Assembly (NCBI GenBank): GCA_031270425.1
Contig: JAISXQ010000052.1
Location: forward strand, 1 to 9,570
Reading direction: 5' to 3'
Source of the DNA: Prevotellaceae bacterium
GTDB lineage: Bacteria > Bacteroidota > Bacteroidia > Bacteroidales > Paludibacteraceae
DNA length: 9,570 nt
Part shown: in pieces, positions 1 through 5,217 of the stretch
Numbering within the stretch: position 1 is the first letter of the stretch
Layout of the letters: every line of letters begins with the position of its first letter
The notes under the pieces: model-generated
What the model was told of the DNA's origin: nothing
Seen by the model: the letters and a program-made list of their open reading frames with translations, nothing else
The model's database searches: none
Position numbers and translations under genes: made by a program

Positions 1-1
1 C

Positions 2-1084
2 CGTTCGGGCGTAGCGGTGGACGCGGTTATGGACAGCGTTTCGGTAAAAACGACTTTCAAGAAAGAACTCGCGGAACGGGGCATTATTTTTTGCTCTTTC
101 TCCGAAGCGGTGCAGGAATATCCCGATTTGGTAAAAAAATACATGGGTACGGTAGTGCCGCTCCACGACAATTTTTTTGCCGCGCTCAACAGCGCCGTTT
201 TTACCGACGGTTCGTTTTGCTACATACCGAAAGGCGTTCGCTGCCCGATGGAACTCTCTACTTATTTCCGCATTAACGCGGTAAATACAGGTCAGTTTGA
301 ACGCACGTTGATTGTTGCCGACGACGACAGCTATGTGTCCTACCTCGAAGGCTGCACCGCCCCCATGCGCGACGAAAACCAGCTGCACGCCGCCATTGTG
401 GAAATTATCGCCATGAACAACGCGGAAGTGAAATATTCTACCGTTCAGAATTGGTATCCGGGCGACAAACAGGGGAAAGGCGGTATTTACAACTTTGTAA
501 CGAAGCGCGGCGTCTGCAAGGGCAAAAACTCCCGCATTTCGTGGACGCAGGTCGAAACCGGTTCGGCAATTACGTGGAAATATCCGAGTTGCATCCTTCG
601 GGGCGATAATTCGTCGGCGGAGTTTTACTCGGTGGCGGTAACCAACCACCGTCAGCAAGCCGATACGGGGACAAAGATGATTCATATCGGAAAAAACACG
701 AGCAGCCATATTTTGTCGAAAGGGATTTCTGCTGGATTCAGTCAAAACAGTTACCGCGGCTTGGTGTATGTGGGCAAGAACGCCGAAAACGCCCGCAACT
801 TTTCGCAATGCGACAGTATGTTGCTCAGCGACCGTTGCGGGACGCACACATTTCCCAACATGGAAGTGAACAACGACAGCGCCATTGTGGAACACGAAGC
901 GACGACCTCGAAAATCAGCGAAGACCAGATATTTTACTGCAATCAGCGCGGCATCGCCACCGAAGAAGCTGTCGGGCTTATTGTGAACGGTTACGCCAAA
1001 GAAGTGCTGAACAAACTCCCGATGGAATTTGCCGTCGAAGCGCAGAGGCTATTGCAGATAACGCTTGAAGGTAGCGTAGGGTAA
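2..1084 (+). CDS. sufB: SufB, Fe-S cluster assembly scaffold subunit (5' truncated by window edge)
   Basis: SufB is the scaffold subunit of the cytosolic SufBCD complex, on which Fe-S clusters are built before transfer to apoproteins. The frame is open to the first base of the window, so the gene starts outside it. 360 C-terminal residues are visible of a family that usually runs to about 480. The GTG at 17 is internal and not a start. Seen: the family block ending [18 protein letters not shown] (codons around 220-280), then QCDSM with its cysteine codon at 809-811, and [13 protein letters not shown] with the second glutamate codon at 896-898. These are 29 residues apart, matching E. coli Cys405 and Glu434, which are implicated in cluster assembly. 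The C-terminus EGSVG is typical of the family. In Bacteroidota sufB is normally followed closely by sufC. Here 754 bp and another gene intervene. Identification is secure. Confidence 0.97.
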   Translation, partial: RSGVAVDAVMDSVSVKTTFKKELAERGIIFCSFSEAVQEYPDLVKKYMGTVVPLHDNFFAALNSAVFTDGSFCYIPKGVRCPMELSTYFRINAVNTGQFERTLIVADDDSYVSYLEGCTAPMRDENQLHAAIVEIIAMNNAEVKYSTVQNWYPGDKQGKGGIYNFVTKRGVCKGKNSRISWTQVETGSAITWKYPSCILRGDNSSAEFYSVAVTNHRQQADTGTKMIHIGKNTSSHILSKGISAGFSQNSYRGLVYVGKNAENARNFSQCDSMLLSDRCGTHTFPNMEVNNDSAIVEHEATTSKISEDQIFYCNQRGIATEEAVGLIVNGYAKEVLNKLPMEFAVEAQRLLQITLEGSVG

Positions 1085-1100
1085 AGAAAAGCTCGAAAAA

Positions 1101-1172
1101 ACACAATAGCGCACAAAGTTTTTTACTCTAATTAAAAAGAGCACATAGTTAAAAAACAAATAAATTGTTTTT
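1101..1172. repeat. AT-rich repeat block between sufB and the GxxExxY gene
   Basis: Two near-identical 10-mers lie 30 nt apart: GCACAAAGTT at 1111-1120 and GCACATAGTT at 1141-1150. The second contains CACATAG (1142-1148), the reverse complement of CTATGTG motifs found on the far side of the next gene. A perfect 8-bp stem, AAAAACAA (1152-1159) with TTGTTTTT (1165-1172), abuts the ATG at 1173. A related hairpin follows the gene at 1700-1722. The block looks like the left flank of an inserted cassette. AT-richness makes short matches cheap, so only the combined pattern is persuasive. Confidence 0.5.
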
Positions 1173-1592
1173 ATGGAATATGCAACGCAGAAATCGCTTG
1201 ATGAGCTATCTAAAATAATACTTGGATGTGCTATTGATGTTCATAAAGAATTGGGTCCCGGTTTATTGGAAAAAACTTATGAAAAAGCGCTATTGATATT
1301 ACTGCATGAAAAAGAATTAAAGTTCAGAAATCAAGTAGAAGTTCCGGTTGTATTTCGTGGAATTGAAATTGATAATGCATTAAAGTTAGACATTCTCGTT
1401 GAAGATTTGATTATTGTTGAGTTGAAAGCGGTTGATAAAATTCTTCCTGTACATGAAGCACAAATATTGACGTATCTAAAACTTTTAAAAAAGCCGAAAG
1501 GGATTTTGATTAACTTTTATTGTACGAATATATTTTATAATGGGCAAAAAACATTTGTAACAGAAACATACGCTCAATTGCCCAAAGAATAA
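1173..1592 (+). CDS. GxxExxY family protein, PD-(D/E)XK nuclease-like
   Basis: A 139-residue protein carrying the family's namesake motif at residues 30-36 (G-L-L-E-K-T-Y), in the context HKELGPGLLEKTYE. It is followed by an arrangement like the PD-(D/E)XK nuclease core: D73 in KLDILVE, E83-x-K85 in VELKAV, then HEAQ at 94-97 with Y101, and a hydrophobic GILINF strand at 110-115. The family is small, stand-alone and of unknown biological role. The nuclease-like fold is a recalled family assignment and activity is unproven. There is no signal peptide or membrane segment, so it should be cytosolic. It has the same orientation as sufB and sufC but is visibly more AT-rich than both and is bounded by repeat-filled spacers, which suggests a separate origin. 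It has no Shine-Dalgarno; a small hairpin ends right at the ATG. Family assignment is confident, function is not. Confidence 0.88.
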   Translation: MEYATQKSLDELSKIILGCAIDVHKELGPGLLEKTYEKALLILLHEKELKFRNQVEVPVVFRGIEIDNALKLDILVEDLIIVELKAVDKILPVHEAQILTYLKLLKKPKGILINFYCTNIFYNGQKTFVTETYAQLPKE

Positions 1593-1600
1593 GAAAATAA

Positions 1601-1852
1601 TGAGCTATGTGTTCAAAATACTCTATTCAACAAATGATTTATACACATAGTACACAATAATTTTTAAACTAAAAAAATTTAGACTAAGCTCATATAGTTG
1701 TAAAACAATGAAATTGTTTTACTTCTTTAAGTCAATGCCGAAGGTATTGACAGCTATGTGTTCTTTTTTAAAAAGAAGTAAAAAATAGGAACTAATGTGT
1801 TCTCTGTGTTAAAAAAACAAGAAATCATGTGAACTAATATGTCATTTATGTT
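1601..1852. repeat. Repeat-rich spacer downstream of the GxxExxY gene, running into the sufC start
   Basis: This 246-bp gap holds no convincing gene. AGCTATGTGTTC occurs exactly twice in direct orientation (1603-1614 and 1752-1763), and CACATAG occurs inverted at 1644-1650. A third, diverged unit (GAACTAATGTGTTC, 1789-1802) continues into CTCTGTGTT (1802-1810). Its 22-nt block 1789-1810 is about 77 % identical to 1831-1852, which spans both candidate sufC start codons. TTCTTTTT (1761-1768) and AAAAAGAA (1770-1777) form another inverted pair. From memory, runs of such motifs occur beside GxxExxY genes in several phyla. That association was not checked here. Confidence 0.55.
1700..1751 (+). other. 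Two tandem hairpins, both with GAA loops
   Basis: Hairpin 1 is a perfect 10-bp stem, GTAAAACAAT (1700-1709) with ATTGTTTTAC (1713-1722), closed by a GAA loop. Hairpin 2 is a 9-bp stem, GTCAATGCC (1731-1739) with GGTATTGAC (1743-1751), one G-T pair, also closed by GAA. Only 8 nt separate them. Hairpin 1 with its left arm (from 1687) also resembles the sequence just before the GxxExxY gene (1140-1172), giving an imperfect direct repeat around the gene. There is no clear T-tract of terminator type directly after either. Confidence 0.6.
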
Positions 1853-2600
1853 AGAAATAAAAAACCTGCACGCCGATATTAACGGCAGGGAAATATTAAA
1901 AGGCTTGAATTTGCAGGTAAACGCCGGCGAAATCCACGCCATTATGGGACCGAACGGAGCCGGAAAATCGACGTTGGCTTCCGTGCTGGCAGGGCATCCG
2001 GCGTTTGAAGTTACCGAAGGCGAAGTACGGTTTTTAGGGAAAAATTTATTGGAATTAGCTCCCGAAGCACGCGCCGCCGAAGGCTTTTTCCTGAGTTTTC
2101 AGTATCCGGTGGAAATCCCCGGCGTAAGCATGGTCAATTTCCTCCGCACGGCGATGAACGAACAGCGCAAGTACCGGGGCGAAGAACCGGTTGCCGCGTC
2201 GGAATTTCTGCGCTTGATGAAAGAAAAGAAAGAGTTGGTCGAGATGCAAAGCAATTTGACCAACCGCGCCGTAAACGAAGGATTTTCGGGCGGCGAAAAG
2301 AAGCGTAGTGAAATCTTCCAAATGGCGATGCTCGAACCGCGTCTGGCTGTTTTGGACGAGACCGATTCGGGTTTGGACATCGACGCTTTGCGCATCGTGG
2401 CAAACGGCGTTAATAAATTAGCGGCTCCCGACAGGGCAATTATCGTCATTACGCACTATCAGCGTTTGCTCGAATATATTGTACCCGATTTCGTTCATGT
2501 GCTTTTCGACGGGCGCATCGTGAAAAGCGGCGGAAAAGAACTGGCGTTGAAGCTGGAAGCCGAAGGTTACGACTGGATAAAAAAGGAACAAGCCCCCTAA
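1839..2600 (+). CDS. sufC: SufC, ATPase of the SufBCD Fe-S assembly complex
   Basis: SufC is the ABC-type ATPase that powers the SufBCD scaffold. It is cytosolic and not a transporter. Numbered from the ATG at 1839 (253 aa), Walker A is GPNGAGKST at 37-45, the Q-loop is Q88 in SFQYP, the signature is FSGGEKKR at 149-156, Walker B is LAVLDETDSGLD at 169-180 with catalytic E174, and the switch histidine is H206. The SufC-specific FSGGEKKRSEIFQM stretch and the full length for the family make the call firm. Two starts are possible: ATG 1839 (MSFMLEIKNL) or ATG 1848 (MLEIKNL). The latter fits usual SufC N-termini better, and the first codons lie in a repeat copy. There is no Shine-Dalgarno. It sits 68 bp before sufD. 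Confidence 0.96.
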   Translation: MSFMLEIKNLHADINGREILKGLNLQVNAGEIHAIMGPNGAGKSTLASVLAGHPAFEVTEGEVRFLGKNLLELAPEARAAEGFFLSFQYPVEIPGVSMVNFLRTAMNEQRKYRGEEPVAASEFLRLMKEKKELVEMQSNLTNRAVNEGFSGGEKKRSEIFQMAMLEPRLAVLDETDSGLDIDALRIVANGVNKLAAPDRAIIVITHYQRLLEYIVPDFVHVLFDGRIVKSGGKELALKLEAEGYDWIKKEQAP

Positions 2601-2668
2601 TTGGCTTACGCCGAACGTTGTTTCCCCCATAAGGGACTTGTTTGTCTTATTTAAAAAACGATGTGAAA

Positions 2669-4054
2669 ATGAATAATCAAGATGCAACTTCAATTTCTTC
2701 CCCTTTGGGGAGTTTAGGAGAGGCTAAATATATTGACTTATACAAGCAGGAACGCGAAACGATTCGGAAAAATTCTTCCGTTTTGTTTACTAATTACCGG
2801 GAGGAATCTTTCGAGCGTTTTCGCCGTCTGGGCTTTCCCACTACCAAGCAGGACGACTATAAATATACCGATTTGACTTCGGCGCTGTCTGTGGATTACG
2901 CCCTGAATACGGATGTGGAAAATTCGGGAAAAAGCCCTTACGATGTATTCAAATGCACTGTTCAGGGAATAAAATCTTATCTGTATTTTGTTTTGAACGA
3001 CGCCTTTTATCCTTCGGACGTAAAAAAGGAAACGCTGCCCGAAGGCGTTGTTATCGGAAGTTTAAAGGAAATTGCCGGAACCCGTCCCGAATTGATAGAG
3101 CGTTATTTTGCAAAACAAAGCGCGAAGAAAGAGGACGGCATGGCGGCGTTGAACGGCATATTCGCTCAGGACGGCTTTTTTATGTATGTGCCTAAAAATG
3201 TGTCGCTTGATAAACCGGTGCAGTTGATTAACATCATGCGCCACGATTCCGATTTTATGGCAAACAGCCATAATCTGGTTATTCTGGAAGAAGGCGCAAA
3301 GGCTCAATTGCTCGTTTGCGACCACACGGCGGACGATGTGCGTTTCTTTTCAAACAGGGTAACCGAAGTTTTTGTTGCCGAAAACGCGGTTTACGAGCAT
3401 TATAAATTAGAAAATACGCACAGCAAAACGACGAATGTATCGACCTTGCTTATCGACCAAAAAGAATCGTCGAAGGTGCTGAACAATATAATTACGCTGC
3501 ATAACGGACTGACGCGGAACAATATAGAAATCGCGCTGAACGGCGAACATACCGAAACCCTGCTTTGCGGCATGGCTGTCGGCGATAAAAATCAGGAAGT
3601 GGATAACTACACGTCTATTTTGCACAACAAACCCAACTGCCACAGCACGGAGCTGTTTAAATACATTTTGGGCGATGAGTCGAAAGGCGGGTTTACCGGA
3701 CGGATTTATGTGGCGGAAGACGCCCAAAAAACCGAAGCTTATCAGAACAGTAAAAACATCCTGTTGGACAAAACAGCCCGTATGCGCACCAAGCCGCAGT
3801 TGGAAATTTACGCCGACGACGTGCGTTGTTCGCACGGCGCAACCATCGGACAGTTGGACGAAACGGCGATGTTTTACCTGCAATCGCGCGGCATTTCCGA
3901 AAGCGAAGCCCGCTTGCTGCTGATGTACGCCTTTACAGCCGATGTGATTGAAAACATCCGTATCGACGCGCTGAAAGACCGGATTAAACTTATGACCGAG
4001 CATCGTTTGCGCAACAATAGCGCTTCGAGCGACAGTTGCGTTATTTGCCGGTAG
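2669..4054 (+). CDS. sufD: SufD, Fe-S cluster assembly scaffold subunit
   Basis: SufD pairs with SufB and binds SufC to form the cytosolic SufBC2D scaffold. I take ATG 2669 (461 aa). The frame stays open upstream to a TTG at 2642, but nothing supports that start. After an unusual N-terminal extension, the family region begins near YIDLYKQ and reaches PTTKQDDYKYTDL, followed by the beta-helix core. The C-terminal hallmark RCSHGATIGQLDE contains C387 and H389, matching E. coli SufD Cys358 and His360, which are tied to iron acquisition and cluster assembly. It is followed by YLQSRGISESEA. The protein ends SCVICR, a CxxC at the very C-terminus. It lies 68 bp after sufC in the same orientation, hence probably co-transcribed. 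In many Bacteroidota sufS follows sufD. Here the next gene is hsp20 under its own promoter. Confidence 0.95.
   Translation: MNNQDATSISSPLGSLGEAKYIDLYKQERETIRKNSSVLFTNYREESFERFRRLGFPTTKQDDYKYTDLTSALSVDYALNTDVENSGKSPYDVFKCTVQGIKSYLYFVLNDAFYPSDVKKETLPEGVVIGSLKEIAGTRPELIERYFAKQSAKKEDGMAALNGIFAQDGFFMYVPKNVSLDKPVQLINIMRHDSDFMANSHNLVILEEGAKAQLLVCDHTADDVRFFSNRVTEVFVAENAVYEHYKLENTHSKTTNVSTLLIDQKESSKVLNNIITLHNGLTRNNIEIALNGEHTETLLCGMAVGDKNQEVDNYTSILHNKPNCHSTELFKYILGDESKGGFTGRIYVAEDAQKTEAYQNSKNILLDKTARMRTKPQLEIYADDVRCSHGATIGQLDETAMFYLQSRGISESEARLLLMYAFTADVIENIRIDALKDRIKLMTEHRLRNNSASSDSCVICR
2697..2725 (+). repeat. Repeat-like CCCCTTTGGGG sequence inside the sufD 5' end
   Basis: This stretch contains a small hairpin, TCCCC (2699-2703), TTT, GGGGA (2707-2711), followed by GTTTAGGAGAGGCT. 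It encodes SPLGSLGEA in the SufD N-terminal extension, just before the conserved region begins. The pattern resembles a C-run/TTT/G-run repeat that I recall as dispersed in Bacteroidota intergenic DNA. Identity as a member of that family is inference from memory. Confidence 0.3.
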
Positions 4055-4099
4055 TCTTGTCAGAATCCGTGTTATCTGCATTCTAAACCTTAGTCCGCT

Positions 4100-4214
4100 T
4101 TGCGAAAATATCATTGAGAGATGATTTATTTTGTCTTGATATATGAAAATATGTCAGTTATTCTGTTTTCGCAATTTCATTTGTTATCAGCAAGTTGTAA
4201 TTATTGCGTTAAAA
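4100..4214 (+). promoter_or_regulatory. Candidate enhancer sites upstream of hsp20 (TTGCGAAAA inverted repeat)
   Basis: The 280-bp gap between sufD and hsp20 shows no credible gene; the small open frame at 4121-4309 has no family features and overlaps the promoter. A perfect 9-bp inverted pair is present: TTGCGAAAA (4100-4108) and TTTTCGCAA (4166-4174). A looser third site, ATTGCGTTAAAA, lies at 4203-4214. They are roughly 50 to 150 bp upstream of the sigma-54 -24 element, the usual distance for activator (bEBP) binding. A weak 5-bp hairpin, ATCAT/ATGAT (4110-4125), lies between them and could instead relate to sufD transcript ends. Confidence 0.35.
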
Positions 4215-4255
4215 TCATATTTATTAATAGCGTCATAATGGCGCATTTTTCCTGT

Positions 4256-4271
4256 TGGCACTCTATTTGCA
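4256..4271 (+). promoter_or_regulatory. Sigma-54 (RpoN) promoter of hsp20
   Basis: TGGCAC (4256-4261), five bases, then TTGCA (4267-4271) match the sigma-54 consensus TGGCAC-N5-TTGCW exactly. The invariant GG (4257-4258) and GC (4269-4270) are separated by 10 nt as required. The predicted transcript start is near 4282, giving a leader of about 53 nt. No TAnnTTTG box is seen in this gap, so sigma-54 is the best candidate driver. It requires an RpoN and an AAA+ activator elsewhere in the genome. Confidence 0.75.
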
Positions 4272-4320
4272 TTTTTAGTATCAGAAAACAAAAAACACAA
4301 TATGTTTAACAAAAAATTAT

Positions 4321-4326
4321 AGGAGG
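4321..4326 (+). promoter_or_regulatory. Strong Shine-Dalgarno for hsp20
   Basis: AGGAGG ends 8 nt before the ATG at 4335, a canonical site with ideal spacing. It stands out because no other gene in the window has a comparable site, and Bacteroidota generally use weak or no Shine-Dalgarno. It also fixes the start codon of hsp20. Confidence 0.8.
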
Positions 4327-4334
4327 ATTTAATT

Positions 4335-4778
4335 ATGGCACTCGTACGTTTTAATCAAGCAAACACGCCGTCGGTATTCGACCGCTTTTTTGATTCGGAT
4401 TTATTTTTCGATTGGTCAAATAAAAATTTTTCAAAAACGAACACCACCCTGCCTTCGGTCAATATTAAAGAAACAAAGGACGCTTACGAATTGCAGTTGG
4501 CGGTTCCCGGATTTGAAAAAACGGATTTCAAGGTAGAGGTTCACAACGATGTATTGACGGTTTCATCGGAAAAGAAAGAAGAAAACGAAGGAAAAGACGG
4601 TGAAAATTATACCAAAAGGGAATTCAGTTACCAATCTTTCAGCCGTTCCTTTACTTTGCCCGACACGGCGGATTCCAACCGCATCGACGCGGAATATAAA
4701 AAGGGGATACTGCATGTGAGCATCCCTAAAAAGGAAGAAGCAAAACCGAAAGAATTGCGTAACATCGAGATTAAATAA
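4335..4778 (+). CDS. hsp20: Small heat-shock protein, Hsp20/alpha-crystallin family
   Basis: An ATP-independent holdase chaperone of 147 aa that binds unfolding proteins in the cytosol and normally forms oligomers. The N-terminal arm (1-38) is Phe-rich (FDRFFDSDLFFDW). The alpha-crystallin domain spans about 40-132, with LAVPGF at 55-60, NDVLTVS at 71-77, the FSYQSFSRSFTLPD stretch at 97-110, and the diagnostic AEYKKGILHVSIPK at 119-132. The C-terminal tail carries the I-x-I anchoring motif as I144-E-I146, used to dock neighbouring subunits. The gene stands alone with its own sigma-54 promoter, Shine-Dalgarno and terminator, so it is a monocistronic, probably stress-inducible unit independent of suf. 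The start is set by AGGAGG at 4321. Family identity is certain; client range is unknown. Confidence 0.96.
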   Translation: MALVRFNQANTPSVFDRFFDSDLFFDWSNKNFSKTNTTLPSVNIKETKDAYELQLAVPGFEKTDFKVEVHNDVLTVSSEKKEENEGKDGENYTKREFSYQSFSRSFTLPDTADSNRIDAEYKKGILHVSIPKKEEAKPKELRNIEIK

Positions 4779-4807
4779 GTTTGATTTTGATTGTTTAATA
4801 GATGAGG

Positions 4808-4843
4808 AAAAAGGATTGTCTTGATAAGGGACAGTCCTTTTTT
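4808..4843 (+). terminator. Intrinsic terminator after hsp20
   Basis: AAGGATTGTC (4811-4820) pairs with GACAGTCCTT (4830-4839), one T-G wobble, and the stem extends through the A-tract at 4808-4812. The loop is 9 nt (4821-4829) and the 3' arm runs into six Ts (4838-4843). It lies 30 nt after the hsp20 stop. The A-tract on the left could make it work bidirectionally, but no gene approaches from the right. Confidence 0.88.
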
Positions 4844-5049
4844 GTGATTTCGTCAGAGGCTGCCCCAAAAGCACACATCCGATTGAATCCTTTTTTAATT
4901 GGATTATTTATACAAAATGCCTCGAAAGTTCGCTCTTCTAATGGGTTATGGTTACATTGCTTTGGTAAATTAGCTGTCGCACGACTCGTTTGAGTTGTTT
5001 AAGCCGTGATTTGCATTATTTATTAGCTATTAAGAACAGATTTTTTCTT
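4844..5049. other. Gene-free spacer with a possible insertion-sequence scar
   Basis: I see no gene here. GAGGCTGCCCCAAAAG at 4856-4871 resembles terminal inverted-repeat ends (GAGGCTGTCCCAAAAG type) that I recall from Bacteroidota insertion sequences, but no transposase remnant or partner end is visible. Two small hairpins are present: AATCC/GGATT (4886-4890 with 4901-4905) and ACGACTC/GAGTTGT (4981-4987 with 4992-4998, one G-T pair). The spacer reads as decayed intergenic DNA. Confidence 0.35.
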
Positions 5050-5057
5050 TATCTTTG
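5050..5057 (+). promoter_or_regulatory. Bacteroidota-type -7 promoter box for hemW
   Basis: TATCTTTG matches the TAnnTTTG -7 consensus of the Bacteroidota primary sigma factor and is followed by CGC, as is common. No TTTG -33 box is seen at the usual 19-21 nt spacing; the closest TTTG (5010-5013) is too far away. A start near 5062 would give a leader of about 155 nt before the hemW GTG. Confidence 0.5.
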
Positions 5058-5136
5058 CGCTTTGGCAATTCGGACAGTGGAGGGTTATTTTTATCCGTAT
5101 CAGCAAAAATAGTGCTTTTTCCTAATTGCCAAGCGC
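5057..5136 (+). promoter_or_regulatory. Potentially structured 5' leader of hemW
   Basis: GCGC-T-TTGGCAATT (5057-5070) can pair with AATTGCCAA-GCGC (5124-5136): 13 base pairs with one bulged T. Inside, CGGA (5071-5074) can pair with TCCG (5094-5097), stacking directly on the outer helix, and AAAAA (5105-5109) can pair with TTTTT (5116-5120). This gives a three-way-junction shape starting close to the predicted transcript 5' end. Further on, GCGAA/TTCGC (5178-5182 with 5189-5193) is followed by seven Ts (5200-5206) just before the start codon. I recognise no known riboswitch class. The fold is manual. Confidence 0.35.
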
Positions 5137-5217
5137 TTACTACGGTGTATTTTTTACAACACTACCAAAAATTCTTTGCGAATCTTCGTTCGCTTTGCGT
5201 TTTTTTAATTTCACATT

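Noticed and set aside
326..338. GACAGCTATGTGT inside sufB, identical over 13 nt to 1749-1761
   Set aside because: It encodes conserved SufB residues (DSYVSY). One chance 13-mer match is expected in a window of this size, so I do not count it as a repeat copy.
1601..1852. CRISPR array
   Set aside because: The repeats are short, diverged, irregularly spaced and in both orientations. There are no uniform spacers and no cas genes.
2099..2449. Minus-strand open frames opposite sufC
   Set aside because: They lie fully within a well-supported sufC and show no family features.
2642..2668. TTG start extending SufD by nine residues
   Set aside because: TTG start without a ribosome binding site and no conserved residues in the extension. 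ATG 2669 is preferred.
3407..4114. Long minus-strand open frame (235 codons) opposite sufD
   Set aside because: Its sequence mirrors sufD codons, has no recognisable domain, and sufD itself is certain. It is a by-product of codon bias.
4121..4309. Small open frame of 62 codons between sufD and hsp20
   Set aside because: It overlaps the sigma-54 promoter, lacks a ribosome binding site and has no recognisable motif.
4921..5010. Possible tRNA remnant in the gene-free spacer
   Set aside because: No acceptor stem, anticodon arm or T-arm consensus could be assembled.
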